Origin: Streptomyces sp. TLI_235
Lineage (GTDB): Bacteria; Actinomycetota; Actinomycetes; Streptomycetales; Streptomycetaceae
NCBI GenBank assembly: GCA_002300355.1
Contig: NSGV01000006.1
Location: 1-64,000, forward strand
Reading direction: 5' to 3'
Length of the DNA: 64,000 nucleotides
In this document: piece after piece, positions 9,315 through 18,316 of the stretch
Numbering within the stretch: position 1 is the stretch's first letter
How the letters are laid out: each line of letters opens with the position of its first letter
Notes under the pieces: model-generated
What the model was told of the DNA's origin: nothing
The model's input: the letters and a program-made list of their open reading frames with translations, nothing else
Database searches by the model: none
Position numbers and translations under genes: made by a program

Positions 9315-9669
9315 CAGGTCCTCCCCTGGCGGGTCGTGGTGAACACAAGTCAGCCGGCCGGCTTAACCACCACGATCCCGGCCAGGAAGAGCCTGGAGTT
9401 GATCTGCGGATACACCCGGACCATCCCGGAAACGCCCCGCATCCACGCAGGTGAGCACTAGGGTGAGAGGCCGGTCCGGCGGACGATCACGGACCGGTGC
9501 GGACGACTGCGGACCGCGCGCCCGGCCACCGGCATCGCCCACGAGGGCCATCGCCGGAGGCCGCCGCCGGCAACTGCTGGTCCGTGGATATGGGAAGGGC
9601 ATCCCGGTCTGCTGTGCGGGACTCGTGCACGGGCCGGCGGTGCGGGAGACGGACAGGCAGGGAGCCTTG
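9315..9669. promoter_or_regulatory. Shared divergent intergenic region, module A
   Basis: 355 bases between the 69-aa gene (minus) and the NB-ARC gene (plus). Its sequence is largely repeated at 18317-18672, including CGGCCGGCTTAACCACCACG and ACCATCCCGGAAACGCCCC. Retention of the whole intergenic block in the second copy suggests that it holds promoters or operators for both genes. I cannot name a precise -10/-35. Confidence 0.55.
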
Positions 9670-12147
9670 ATGGCGCCAGGACACAGCCCACAGGCGCAGG
9701 ACGCTCTGCGTGAGTTCGCACGGGAGTTGAAGCGGCTCCAGGCGAGGTCGGGCAATCCCACCGGGCCCCAGCTGGTCAAGGCGGCCGGGACCGGCCTGAA
9801 CACCAGCGTGATCAGCGAGCTCCTCGAAGGGAAGAACGGGCTCTTCCGGGTTCCCGCGTGGGACCGGGTGTCCGCCTTCCACAAGGGCTGCAAAACTCAT
9901 TCCGAGGAAGAAGGATTCCCTCTCGAAGAACCCCTCGGGAACATTCACCACTGGCGCAGAATGCATGGCGATCTGGTCGAAAATGTCGATGAATTCGACA
10001 GTGCCAGTAAGAGAGTCGGGACCGGCCCTGCCGGCGGCCCGGCTTTCGAGGGCTCCGAGACGGATCCGGGTGCGGGCCCGAGGGCAGTGACGGGGGCAAC
10101 CGGCCGGGTGCTGAAGCCCCTTGCTCCTCCTCCGGCTCTCCCGCCCGGGTTCACCGGCCGGGAGGAGAACCTGGAGGAGCTGCTCGGCTTCCTCGCTCCG
10201 GCGGACTCCGGCGCTGGTACCGATGCTGGTGCCGGTGTCGGTGGGTCGGAGCATGCCGTGGTGGTGGCGTCGGTGCTGGGGATGGGCGGGATGGGGAAGA
10301 CCACTCTCGCCCTGGCCGCCGGCCATGCCGCCCTCCAGCGGGGGCTGTTCACCGGTGTGCTGTTCGTGGACCTGCACGGCTACGACGACACTCCCACCGA
10401 TGCCGTGCACGCCCTCGACACCGCGCTGCGCGCTCTGGACGCCGACCCCGAGCAGATTCCGCCGGACACCGACCAGCGCGCTGCCCTCTACCGGTCCCAG
10501 CTTGCCGCCCGCGCCCGCCACGGCGAGCGCGTCCTGGTCCTCGCCGACAACGCCTCCTCCAGTGACCAGGTCGAATACCTCCTGCCTTCGGGGGACGGTC
10601 CGCACCGGATGCTGGTCACCTCCCGGGACAACCTCGCCCCCGATTTGGGTGCCCGCCTGGTCGACCTCGACGTCCTCAGCCCCGAACGCGCGGTGGCCCT
10701 GATGGACGCCGCGCTGCGCATCACCCGGCCCGGGGACGGACGGATCGCCGCCGACCTGGACGGGGCCGCGCGGGTGGCCGAGTTGTGCGGGTACCTGCCG
10801 CTCGCCCTGCGCATCGCCACCGCCCAGCTGGGCCGCAACCTCAAACCGGCGCAGCTGGCCCGTGACCTGGAGGACCTCGCAGAGCGTCTGGACGTGCTGA
10901 AAGGCCGCCATGCCGCCGTACGGACCGTTCTGGCCGGCTCCTACCGGCGTCTGGCGCCCACGCACGCGGAACTGTTTCGCCTGCTTGCGGTGAATCCCGG
11001 GCCCGATGTGTCCACCGAGACCGCCGTCGCCTTCACCGGCATCGGCATCGGCAAGCCCAGGGACGTTCGCGCGCGGCTGGAGGCCCTCGCCGATGCCAGC
11101 CTCATCCGGCAGGACCCGGACACCGGCCGCTGGCGGATGCACGACCTCGTCCGCGCCTACGCCACCGAACAAGCTGAGCTGAGCCCGCATCACAGCGCCA
11201 AAGCCCAGCAGCGCCTCTTCGGGTACTACATCCGCACCTCGCGGGCCGCCGTCGTCCATCTCAATCCCGTCGCGGGCGGTGACAAGAAGCGCTTCCCCGA
11301 CCGGGGCGCAGCGATGGCCTGGTTTGATGCGGAGCGTGCCAATCTCGTTGCCGCCGTCCACACCGCGCACGCCGCTGGCCACCGTGAGATCACCGTGGAC
11401 CTGGCAGCCCTTGTGGGGGACTACCTTCGTTCACGCCGGTATCTGCAGGATGACCTGGCCGTCGCCGCCCTCGCCCACGACGCGGCCATCTCCCTCGGCG
11501 ACCGCCACGACGTAGGCCAAGCGTGGAACAACCTCGGCAACGCCATGCAGGGGCTGCGCCGCTTCGACGACGCCCTCGACGCCTACCAGCACGCCCTCGA
11601 CATCTACCGCGAACTCGGCGACCGCCACAGCGTAGGCCTAGCGTGGAACAACCTCGGCAACGCCATGCAGGGGCTGCGCCGCTTCGACGACGCCCTCGAC
11701 GCCTGCCAGCACGCCCTCGACATCTACCGCGAACTCGGCGACCGCTACGCCGAAGGCATGGCGTGGAACCACTCTGGCCTCGCCCTCACGGAGCTGCGCC
11801 GCTTCGACGACGCCCTCGACGCCTACCAGCACGCCCTCGACATCTACCGCGAACTCGGCGACCGCCACAGCGAAGGCATGGCGTGGAACAACCTCGGCAC
11901 CGCGTGGCGGGGCACTGAAGCGTACGAGCAGGCGGTGGAAGCCGGTGAGCGTGCCGTCGCTGTGTTCCGGGAGCTGGACGACGCGTACCGGGAGGGCCAG
12001 GCGCTCGATGAACTCGCCGACACCCTGCGGGCGGCCGGACGCCCGGCCGGCGAGGTCCGGGCCGTACGCGAGGCCTCGGCCGCGGCCTACCGGGCAGTCG
12101 GTGCGAGCGCTGAAGCCGAGGAAGTGCTGGGGAAGGCCGACGAGTAA
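9670..12147 (+). CDS. NB-ARC/TPR STAND regulator with N-terminal HTH, copy A
   Basis: 825 residues from the ATG at 9670 (GCAGGGAG upstream; upstream frame lacks homology to the copy). Residues ~1-80 form an XRE-like helical domain (PTGPQLVKAAG, SVISELLEGKN). After a linker comes an NB-ARC ATPase: GFTGREENLEELL, P-loop GMGGMGKTTLAL near 204, Walker B-like RVLVLADN, sensor LVTSRDN, CGYLPLAL, and an MHD motif (RMHDLVRAYA) at 490. The C-terminus is TPR: three 40-residue units WNNLGNAMQGLRRFDDALDA.. plus a degenerate last unit. It belongs to the AfsR-like STAND family without a SARP domain. A second copy lies at 18673. Role as sensor-switch is family knowledge; the trigger is unknown. Confidence 0.9.
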   Translation: MAPGHSPQAQDALREFARELKRLQARSGNPTGPQLVKAAGTGLNTSVISELLEGKNGLFRVPAWDRVSAFHKGCKTHSEEEGFPLEEPLGNIHHWRRMHGDLVENVDEFDSASKRVGTGPAGGPAFEGSETDPGAGPRAVTGATGRVLKPLAPPPALPPGFTGREENLEELLGFLAPADSGAGTDAGAGVGGSEHAVVVASVLGMGGMGKTTLALAAGHAALQRGLFTGVLFVDLHGYDDTPTDAVHALDTALRALDADPEQIPPDTDQRAALYRSQLAARARHGERVLVLADNASSSDQVEYLLPSGDGPHRMLVTSRDNLAPDLGARLVDLDVLSPERAVALMDAALRITRPGDGRIAADLDGAARVAELCGYLPLALRIATAQLGRNLKPAQLARDLEDLAERLDVLKGRHAAVRTVLAGSYRRLAPTHAELFRLLAVNPGPDVSTETAVAFTGIGIGKPRDVRARLEALADASLIRQDPDTGRWRMHDLVRAYATEQAELSPHHSAKAQQRLFGYYIRTSRAAVVHLNPVAGGDKKRFPDRGAAMAWFDAERANLVAAVHTAHAAGHREITVDLAALVGDYLRSRRYLQDDLAVAALAHDAAISLGDRHDVGQAWNNLGNAMQGLRRFDDALDAYQHALDIYRELGDRHSVGLAWNNLGNAMQGLRRFDDALDACQHALDIYRELGDRYAEGMAWNHSGLALTELRRFDDALDAYQHALDIYRELGDRHSEGMAWNNLGTAWRGTEAYEQAVEAGERAVAVFRELDDAYREGQALDELADTLRAAGRPAGEVRAVREASAAAYRAVGASAEAEEVLGKADE
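11521..11880 (+). repeat. Three 120-bp tandem TPR-coding units
   Basis: Units start at 11521, 11641 and 11761 with exactly 120-base spacing. The first two are almost identical at DNA level (GCGTGGAACAACCTCGGCAA at each start); the third is diverged in its first half and identical again in its second. This looks like recent unequal expansion within the gene. Confidence 0.9.
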
Positions 12148-12171
12148 CCAACCCGGCCCGGCTTGACGTGG

Positions 12172-13452
12172 TCAGGGGCGGAAGAAGCGGCGCCGGGGCG
12201 CGGGCGGAGCGGGCGCCGGCGGGGCCAGGGGCGGGGTGGTGGACGGCTGGGGGTCGGCGGCCTGGTCGAGGTCGGGAAAAGTAATGCTGCCGTCGGGGCC
12301 GACCTGCCGTCGGGCCCAGATCTGGGCGATGTCGGGGCGTTCTCCCTGTTCAACGGCCCTTTGGGCGGCTTCCCGGCGCTGCTGGGCCTGCTCGCGGGCG
12401 GCTTGGCGCTGCCGCTCGGCTTCTTTGCGCTCGGCTTCACGGCGCTGCTTCTCGGCCCGCTCGTCCTCGCAGCGGCGCAGGTAGGCGGCGTAGCCGTCGG
12501 GGTTGGCGAGGGCCTGGGCGAGGGGTTCCCAGGTGTCGTGGCCGTAGCGCCACCAGGTGGGGCCGTCGGTGAGGCCGTGGCATTGGAGGCGGTCGAGGGT
12601 GGTGGCCAGGAGCGGGACGGTGCCGCTGTAGTCGCGGCAGAGCGGTTCGATCTCGTAGCCGACCCGGTACGGGCGGGAGCCCCAGTGTTGGTGGGTGAGG
12701 TCGCCGATGCGGTCGATGCGGTTGTGCAGGGCGGTGGGGCCGAGGCGGGTGCCGCCGTCGAAGACGAGGGCGATCGGTGGGTGCTGCTTGTCTGCGCTGT
12801 GGTCGGGGCGGCCGTAGAGGCGGTGCCAGTGCAGCACGTCGTCGCCGCCGGAGGTGCGGACGTTGCGGGTGAGGTAGTCGAGGTAGCGGGGGATCTTGGC
12901 GGCGACCAGGGATTCCTTCATGGTGCCGCGGTCGGTCTCGAAGAACACGACGGGCAGGCCGAGCTCCGGGGCCTGGAGCACGGCGTCGGTACGGACGACC
13001 TGGCGGGTGGCGATGGGGTGTTCGACCTCGGTGGTCCAGGAGGCGATCGTGCCGGTGTCGGGGAGGCAGGCGATGATCGCTTCGTTGACGGCCATGGCGT
13101 GCGGTGCGCCGGTGAGGCCGGCGCCCTTGGCGGTGCCGCCGGTCGCCGGGCCGTTCTCCCGCACGGCGGTGGCGCTGTCGAGGCCGGGGCCGGTCAGGCG
13201 CCAGATCTTGTGCCGGGTCGGGGTGCGGCCGTCGCTCGCGGTGATCTGGTGGCGCTGCAGATCCAGCAGCGCATGCCGGACGAACCGGGAATCGGTCAGC
13301 TCGGGGTTGATGATGCGGTGCAGCTGGTCGGCGGTGGCCACCTTCAGCACCGACAGGACCTCGATCACCGCGCCGCGCATCGCCGCCGTCGACCCGTTCG
13401 GATACGCCGCCGACCGCTTGAAGTTCTTGCGCCCGCTGTCGCTCTCGCCCAC
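12172..13452 (-). CDS. Replication-relaxation (Replic_Relax) family protein
   Basis: 426 residues from a GTG at 13452, chosen for the GGAGGGG eight bases upstream; an ATG at 13515 is possible, and the frame runs to 13776. A winged-helix N-terminal part (LSVLKVATADQLHRIINPEL, ALLDLQRHQITAS, HKIWRLTGPG) is followed by the AVNEAIIA and EVEHPI segments typical of Replic_Relax proteins of actinobacterial mobile elements. The C-terminus is a charged coiled coil (ERAEKQRREAERKEAERQ) and a Pro-rich tail. It converges on the NB-ARC gene and reads away from a large non-coding region with iteron-like repeats. Confidence 0.8.
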   Translation of the reverse strand: MGESDSGRKNFKRSAAYPNGSTAAMRGAVIEVLSVLKVATADQLHRIINPELTDSRFVRHALLDLQRHQITASDGRTPTRHKIWRLTGPGLDSATAVRENGPATGGTAKGAGLTGAPHAMAVNEAIIACLPDTGTIASWTTEVEHPIATRQVVRTDAVLQAPELGLPVVFFETDRGTMKESLVAAKIPRYLDYLTRNVRTSGGDDVLHWHRLYGRPDHSADKQHPPIALVFDGGTRLGPTALHNRIDRIGDLTHQHWGSRPYRVGYEIEPLCRDYSGTVPLLATTLDRLQCHGLTDGPTWWRYGHDTWEPLAQALANPDGYAAYLRRCEDERAEKQRREAERKEAERQRQAAREQAQQRREAAQRAVEQGERPDIAQIWARRQVGPDGSITFPDLDQAADPQPSTTPPLAPPAPAPPAPRRRFFRP

Positions 13453-13837
13453 CCCGTTACCCCTCCGCCGCCGGTCCGGATCCTCTGTGTACCGCGTGCC
13501 CCTGACAGCGATCATCCCCCGGAACCACTGCTCGTCTGACGGCCCGGCAGGTTCGAGGGTGCGTCGCTTCGGTCGCTGGACGGTCCGCGCGGCCCCTGGC
13601 GGCCTGCTGCCGCCCGTCATCGCCCCGCCCCGGCCACCCGGCGGGCCTGGCGCAGCCGCAGAAGGGGGCCAGAGCGGCCCCGGAGCGGCGTGTGGACCCG
13701 ATGACTGGCCCCGTCGTCCACTCCGCTCCACCACCGCCGCCACCAACCGCCACCCACCACAACCACCACCACCCACAGGTCAGACAGTAGGTAGCAGGAG
13801 AGGGGACGGGAAGAGGGTTGCCGGGGCCGCCGATCCG

Positions 13838-14328
13838 CCTTGACAGAGGGTGCTGACCTGCGCAAACGCCGAGGACGGCGTGAAGCCTTGCGGTAGGGGA
13901 GACGGGAGGGGGAGCGGCAGTGGAAACGGCGCAGCATCGGATTCCTTGACGGGCGTTCCTTGACGGCCCGGTCAGGGGCCTGCTGGCCGGGTTGGTCGGC
14001 TGCGGGCGGGACCTGACATGATCCTGGCGCGCCCGATTCGCTATTGCCTGGGCGCGCGGCTCCGGGGGCCGGGTCCGACGAGGTCATCAGACACCCGGCC
14101 CCGGAGCCACACCCCGCCCGCACCCTGCCGCCGGGGCGCGCGGCCAGTGCCCGGCCAGACGCGAGGAGTAGAAGCGCAGCGCAGTGCTCCGCCCGGTGCA
14201 TGGCCGGTGCGCACTCGGGCGCGCACCGGCCGTGACCTGCGGCGTCAAGGTTCCCCGGGGATGATCGGCGATACCTTGACGGCCCCTGCGCCCCACCTTG
14301 ATGGCTCACCGGGCTCACCTTGACGGCC
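13838..14328. repeat. Iteron-like CCTTGACGGCC repeats
   Basis: Copies: CCTTGACAG 13838, CCTTGACGGG 13944, CCTTGACGGCC 13958, reverse-oriented GTCAAGG 14244, CCTTGACGGCC 14274, CCTTGATGGC 14296 and CCTTGACGGCC 14318. They form two clusters, with the copies at 14274, 14296 and 14318 spaced exactly 22 bases apart, i.e. two turns of the helix. Such phasing suggests cooperative protein binding. Confidence 0.6.
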
Positions 14329-14803
14329 CCCGGTCTGGACGGCGATGAGCACGCGAGAGGGAGCACGGTCGCGGCGGCTGCGGATCGTGCGAACGGCGCG
14401 CACGGCTCCGCCAGGCTGCAAGTGACGGGCCGCAGTGGGCCCGTGGCGGCCGTTCTGCGCTTCGGGGCACCGGGAGGCTGGCAGGAGACTGACGGGCCGC
14501 CAGGCGGCCGCACAGAGCTTCCCGGGTGTCCGGGCGCCGCGCCCCCGACTTCTCGCCCACCTAGCCCCACGGCTATCGCGTCGGACGAGGTGTCCTCGGC
14601 GCCGGCCGGCTTGCCCACAGGGTCCGACCTGCAGACACGGCGTAGACGGGCGGAAGGCTCGACCTGCCTCCCGTCCTACCGGGTGCCCAACCAGGGGGCC
14701 AAGGGCTGGCCCTGCTGTCGGACCGCGGCGGGACCCACCCCGGATTCCGGTGAGGCCGCCGACCGCGGCCCGCCCTTCCCGCTCCGCCTTCGGGACCGCA
14801 TGT

Positions 14804-14832
14804 AATGCCACTTTTGGGGCATATGCCACTTT
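14804..14832. promoter_or_regulatory. Palindrome and direct repeats in an AT-rich promoter region
   Basis: ATGCCACTTT occurs at 14805 and again at 14823, 18 bases apart, and the perfect palindrome GGCATATGCC (14818-14827) overlaps the second copy. The AT-rich CAATTTATAGTCGCAAAT follows. This is a likely promoter/operator for the gene starting at 14877. Confidence 0.45.
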
Positions 14833-14876
14833 CAGCAATTTATAGTCGCAAATCTTCCGAATCTGTGGAGGCCGTC

Positions 14877-15086
14877 GTGCCGGAGCCCGAGCTGACGCCG
14901 GAGGAGATCGCCATGGTCCGCGAGTACGTGGAAATCCCGCCGGGGCTCACGATGGACCGCCTCGACGTCCAGCGGGCACGACTCGCGAAGGCCATGGGCG
15001 GGTGGTTCCGCAAGGCAGGCCCCGGCCTGTACGAGATCGTCACCGAGGCGCCGCGCCCCGGCACACCGCCGCCGGACCTGCCGTAG
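14877..15086 (+). CDS. Small conserved hypothetical protein
   Basis: 69 residues from a GTG at 14877 with GGAGG six bases upstream; GTG 14865 is an alternative. The sequence is helical and acidic at the N-terminus (PELTPEEIAMVREYVEIPPG) and ends with GGWFRKAGPGLYEIVTEAP and a Pro-rich tail. I do not recognise a family. It is a single gene flanked by the candidate origin region upstream and a structured hairpin repeat downstream. Confidence 0.6.
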   Translation: MPEPELTPEEIAMVREYVEIPPGLTMDRLDVQRARLAKAMGGWFRKAGPGLYEIVTEAPRPGTPPPDLP

Positions 15087-15191
15087 CGACAGGTCCCGGG
15101 GCCGGTACTGGCCGACTCGCCCCACCCCCCGGTCGGGCCGCACCTAGGGCAGGGTGCCGGCGATGCGGCCGCGGGGTGAGAGGATCATGAC

Positions 15192-15228
15192 GGCTCCCCG
15201 GGTTCATGCCATTGTCTCCCGGGGAGCC
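15192..15228. repeat. Covarying hairpin repeat, copy A
   Basis: GGCTCCCCGGG pairs with CCCGGGGAGCC around the loop TTCATGCCATTGTCT. The same loop and a stem with compensating base changes occur at 38365-38401, and the flank GGGGTGAGARGATC is also shared. It lies 70 bases past the stop of the minus-strand gene at 15301, so it may act as its terminator, but the conserved loop suggests more. Confidence 0.65.
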
Positions 15229-15300
15229 GCTGTTCGTTCGCCCTGTGCAGCCGGCCGCGGCTGCCGTCGCCGGGGTGCTCATCTCGCCTGATGCGTGAGG

Positions 15301-16022
15301 TTAGGCGAGGTGCTGGTCGAGGGCCATGCGCAGCAGGGAGACGGCGTAGCGGGCGTCTTGGGAGTACCAGGACTGGTGGTCGGTGGCGTCGATGACGAGG
15401 CGGCCGTCGATGGAGGTGCCCCAGTTGTCGTCGACGGTGGCGACCCAGCCGGCGGGGCTGCCGTCAGGTCGGCGGACCACGTCCAGGGTCGGGTCGCTCT
15501 CCCAGCCGTCGATGAGCAGGGTGTTGTTCGCGGCGCTCCAGGTGTTGGTCGGGACTCCCAGGCCTCGGGCGGCGGGTGGCAGCGAGGTGCGGTCGGCGGC
15601 CAGGGCCAGGCGCCGCGGGGCGCCGGTGCCGGCGCCGGTGCAGGTCGGCGCAGCGAATGCGACCAGGTCCGTGTCGGCGGCGGGCGTGGGCGCGGCATGG
15701 CCGCCGTGTTGCAGCGGCCGGCGTTGCACCGGCGCAGCGGGCCGGGTTTCGGCGCGCGGCGAAACAAGGTCGCGGCGTGCGGGCACAGCGTCGGCGCTGC
15801 GACCGCCAGATTCGACGCGCGTCGGAATGAGCGACGGCCCGGACCGCCCGTCGAGGCTCGTTTCGACCCGCGATGATTGCCCGGCGCCGCCTTGCCCGGC
15901 CTGGACGGCGGCTTGCCCGAGTACGGCCGGGGCCTGGCCGACGGAGGCCGCGGCGCGCGGTCGGCGAGCATCCCGAAGCGCAGCGCGTGGGCCTCACTCC
16001 CGTGAACAGGAAAATCAGTCAC
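15301..16022 (-). pseudogene. Frameshifted conserved hypothetical gene
   Basis: A GTG at 16022 with GGGGGAG upstream opens with TDFPVHGSEAHALRFGMLADR; then the frame breaks near 15950 and continues in another frame as AAASVGQAPAVLGQAAVQAG through ADTDLVAFAAP to a conserved C-terminal half: LGVPTNTWSAANNTLLIDGW, SPAGWVATVDDNWG, DATDHQSWYSQDARYAVSLL. One missing or extra base would restore about 240 codons. Family unknown to me. It converges with the plus-strand gene at 14877. Confidence 0.55.
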
Positions 16023-16127
16023 CCACTCCCCCGCTGACACCCACCTCCAGACCACTGACAACAAACCGCAGATCTGCACCCGGCCCCGGGGAAAACCATC
16101 GGTATGCGGTAGTCAGTGGTTCGGCAA

Positions 16128-17666
16128 CTATTGGAGCAAGTGTTCAAGTGTCGCCACCGCAGGGATGGCGTGGGGGTAGGAAATCGCGACCGCGATCAGG
16201 GTCATCGTGGCGAGGCCGAGTAAGATATGCGCGACTCCCTTAAATTCGTCCCATTTCGTTTCACGCATGAAAAACGAATGAGCCACGTAGGTCACGTAGA
16301 AGAGGACCGCCGCGGTGACTGCGGCGTACTGGTTCTTCCGCTGCGATTCGCGGTCGAGCAGTTGCATGAGGCCTGATACGACGCTGCAGGTGAAAAGTTG
16401 GGTCAGCACCCAGATCGCCAGAGCCAGCCGGGGCTGGAACGCCTTGCTACCCCAAACGAACTGCTTCCAGTAGGTCTGCCGGTCAGGCGGATCGGGGCGG
16501 GGGGCGGGCTGTTCCCCATACGAGGGGATGGTCAGGGGTGGCGGGTAAGCCCATGCCGACGGCTCCCGGGTAGTCCCAGCGGTTTTGTTCGCGGCTGCGG
16601 TGGAGCGCTGAGGGGGGAGAACGTCGCTCGGCGGCAGGTAGGGCAAGGGTGCAATGGCCGGCCGCTGGGGCACACGGGAGGACAGCGTGGGGCTCGGCGC
16701 CATGCCGTGTGTATGAGGAGCGGCGTTCAGTAGGAGCGCGCCTGACGCAGAGAGGGCGTGGCCGGGCAGCAGGACTTCGAGTCGCTCTTCCCGGAGGGCC
16801 TCGATCTGGCGCTCCAGTTTCCGGATCTTCTCCTCCGCCTTGCGGCGCGCAGCCTCCGCTTCCTCGTGGGCTGTGGCCAGCTGCGCTCGGGTGCCCGAGA
16901 GCTGGTCCTGCACCTGCAGGCGTTCCTGGGCCTCCTCCTGGGCGGCCCTCTCCAGTTCGGCCTCCCGCAGTTCGTACCCCGCCTTGGCCAGCTTGTACTC
17001 GATGCGGGCGCTCTCCAGGTCGCTTTCCAGCAGGCGGACTTGCTCCTGGGCGGCGGCGAGCTCGGAGCGGGTGGTGGCCAGGCCGGCCTGCGCCTCGGCC
17101 AGGATCTCCACCTCGTCGACGACGGAGAGTGCGAGATCGCCCTCCAGGCCGGCCAGGGTCCGCTCGAGGGACCTCACTTTGTCCTCCGCGGAAGCCAGAC
17201 GTGTCTCCAGACGCGCCTGGACGAGGGTGGCCTGTTCCAGTTCCTGCCGGGCGTCCTCGGCCTTGCGCCTCGCCTCCAACTCACGGTTCGGCTTGGACCG
17301 TGATGCCAGCACGTCGTTCGCCCGTTTCAATCCCTCCCGGCGCTGTTCTGCGGTCACGGCCGGGGCCGTCCTGCCCCACGCCCGGTCGATCCCGTCGCAC
17401 ACGCGCAGCACCACTGCCTCGCTCACCCGGTCCGCCTTGAGCAGGCGCGACAGGAGCGCCGGGTCGATCCCCATGCGTTCCGCGGCGTTCGTCTGGCTCG
17501 GCGAGTCGGCTGCGGCCTTCAGTACCCGGCGCAGCCACGCCACGAAGGCGTACTCCGGGTCGGTCAGGGCGGCCGGGTTCAGCGGTGCGCTCTGCCATTT
17601 CGCGGGCAGGTCGGGCAGTTCGGGCCGTCCCGCTCTTGCCGGTAACCGGTCCGATTCGTCCGCCAT
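16128..17666 (-). CDS. HTH - coiled coil - multi-pass membrane protein
   Basis: 512 residues from an ATG with GAAAGGG upstream. Residues ~35-105 look like an XRE-type HTH (TNAAERMGIDPALLSRLLKA). Residues ~110-290 are a long coiled coil (QARLETRLASAEDKVRSLER and similar heptads). A Pro-rich linker leads to three hydrophobic helices at the C-terminus (LALAIWVLTQLFTCSVVSGL, YAAVTAAVLFYVTYVAHSFF, ILLGLATMTLIAVAIS). Family knowledge: similar Streptomyces proteins are unassigned. A membrane-tethered DNA-binding or effector role is possible; its place next to module B is suggestive only. Confidence 0.75.
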   Translation of the reverse strand: MADESDRLPARAGRPELPDLPAKWQSAPLNPAALTDPEYAFVAWLRRVLKAAADSPSQTNAAERMGIDPALLSRLLKADRVSEAVVLRVCDGIDRAWGRTAPAVTAEQRREGLKRANDVLASRSKPNRELEARRKAEDARQELEQATLVQARLETRLASAEDKVRSLERTLAGLEGDLALSVVDEVEILAEAQAGLATTRSELAAAQEQVRLLESDLESARIEYKLAKAGYELREAELERAAQEEAQERLQVQDQLSGTRAQLATAHEEAEAARRKAEEKIRKLERQIEALREERLEVLLPGHALSASGALLLNAAPHTHGMAPSPTLSSRVPQRPAIAPLPYLPPSDVLPPQRSTAAANKTAGTTREPSAWAYPPPLTIPSYGEQPAPRPDPPDRQTYWKQFVWGSKAFQPRLALAIWVLTQLFTCSVVSGLMQLLDRESQRKNQYAAVTAAVLFYVTYVAHSFFMRETKWDEFKGVAHILLGLATMTLIAVAISYPHAIPAVATLEHLLQ

Positions 17667-17834
17667 GTCGCCCTTTCACCCGTTGCCGCGCCCGCCGCAA
17701 CAGGCGCGATGCCGGCGGGCCTTGTCAGTCGGCTGTCCGCAATACCTGCGGGAGCCGCCCACTGGTGACCGGAGCGGAGAGCCTGGCCCGGCCCTTCGCC
17801 CGACCCGTACCCGTACAGGCACCAGGGGGACAGA

Positions 17835-18029
17835 ATGCCCGCCAAGACCAAGTTCACGCAGGTGATCGAACGACTCCGCCGAAGCCGCCCGGCGAGCGAC
17901 CAGGCGCCCGCCGACCACACCTGGGCCGGCCTGGACCGCCGGCAGGCCATGGAAGCCGCCATCAAGGGCGCCAGCAGCGGAATCAGCCGCGCCATCACCT
18001 CCTGGCTCCTCGAGCACTGGAACGACTGA
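17835..18029 (+). CDS. 64-aa small protein sharing the C-terminal motif of the 69-aa proteins
   Basis: ATG at 17835 with AGGGGGA upstream. The N-terminus is basic (MPAKTKFTQVIERLRRSR); the C-terminal half reads KGASSGISRAITSWLLEHW, clearly related to GAASGIARSVTDWIIEQL in the 69-aa proteins at 9105 and 18107. It converges on the copy-B 69-aa gene. Function unknown. Confidence 0.65.
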   Translation: MPAKTKFTQVIERLRRSRPASDQAPADHTWAGLDRRQAMEAAIKGASSGISRAITSWLLEHWND

Positions 18030-18106
18030 CCATGGTGAGCGGGCCCCACCCTGCCCGGGGGCCTGTGGCCTGGCTAGATGCCCGATTCGCAGTTGGTCGT
18101 GGACGG

Positions 18107-18316
18107 TCAGCCGAAGTGCTCGGTGAGCTGCTCGATGATCCAGTCGGTGACTGAGCGGGCGACGCCGGAGGCGGCGCCGCGGGCGATCTGCCCAGCGAGG
18201 TGCCCGACGGGCTCCTCGGCCTCGGCCGGGACGTGGTGGGGTGCGGTCGGCTGTACGGGGACCGCCGCGCCGCGCGGGGTCTTCTCGGTGCGGGTGTGCC
18301 GCTGCTTGCTCGACAT
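18107..18316 (-). CDS. 69-aa small protein, copy B, divergent from NB-ARC/TPR gene
   Basis: Near-identical in length and sequence to the copy at 9105-9314 (MSSKQRHTRTEKTPRG.., RGAASGVARSVTDWIIEQL), with the same GGGGAGGA ribosome binding site. Substitutions cluster in the linker, while the C-terminal amphipathic helix is conserved, so the protein is under selection. Divergent from the NB-ARC gene at 18673. Unlike module A it has no small membrane protein genes behind it; the convergent 64-aa gene occupies that place. Confidence 0.75.
   Translation of the reverse strand: MSSKQRHTRTEKTPRGAAVPVQPTAPHHVPAEAEEPVGHLAGQIARGAASGVARSVTDWIIEQLTEHFG

Larger units (their letters stand above)
13453..14876. 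other. 1.4-kb non-coding region, candidate replication or partition locus
   Basis: No convincing gene on either strand; open frames here are Arg/Pro-rich and lack ribosome binding sites. It holds repeated CCTTGACGGCC-type motifs (13838-14328), an inverted repeat GCGCGCCC/GGGCGCGC at 14027-14057 and an AT-richer stretch with a palindrome just before the next gene. It lies upstream of the Replic_Relax gene. An origin or centromere role is inference. Confidence 0.5.

Noticed and set aside
9487..11382. 631-codon minus-strand open frame (and its copy at 19099-20400)
   Set aside because: Antisense to the NB-ARC domains; conservation between copies only reflects the duplicated sense gene.
11521..11880. 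Regular 120-base repeats considered as CRISPR
   Set aside because: No unique spacers; the units are contiguous and encode TPRs in frame.
14027..14057. GCGCGCCC/GGGCGCGC inverted repeat as a telomere hairpin
   Set aside because: A single short repeat; Streptomyces telomeres have many packed palindromes at a molecule end, not seen here.
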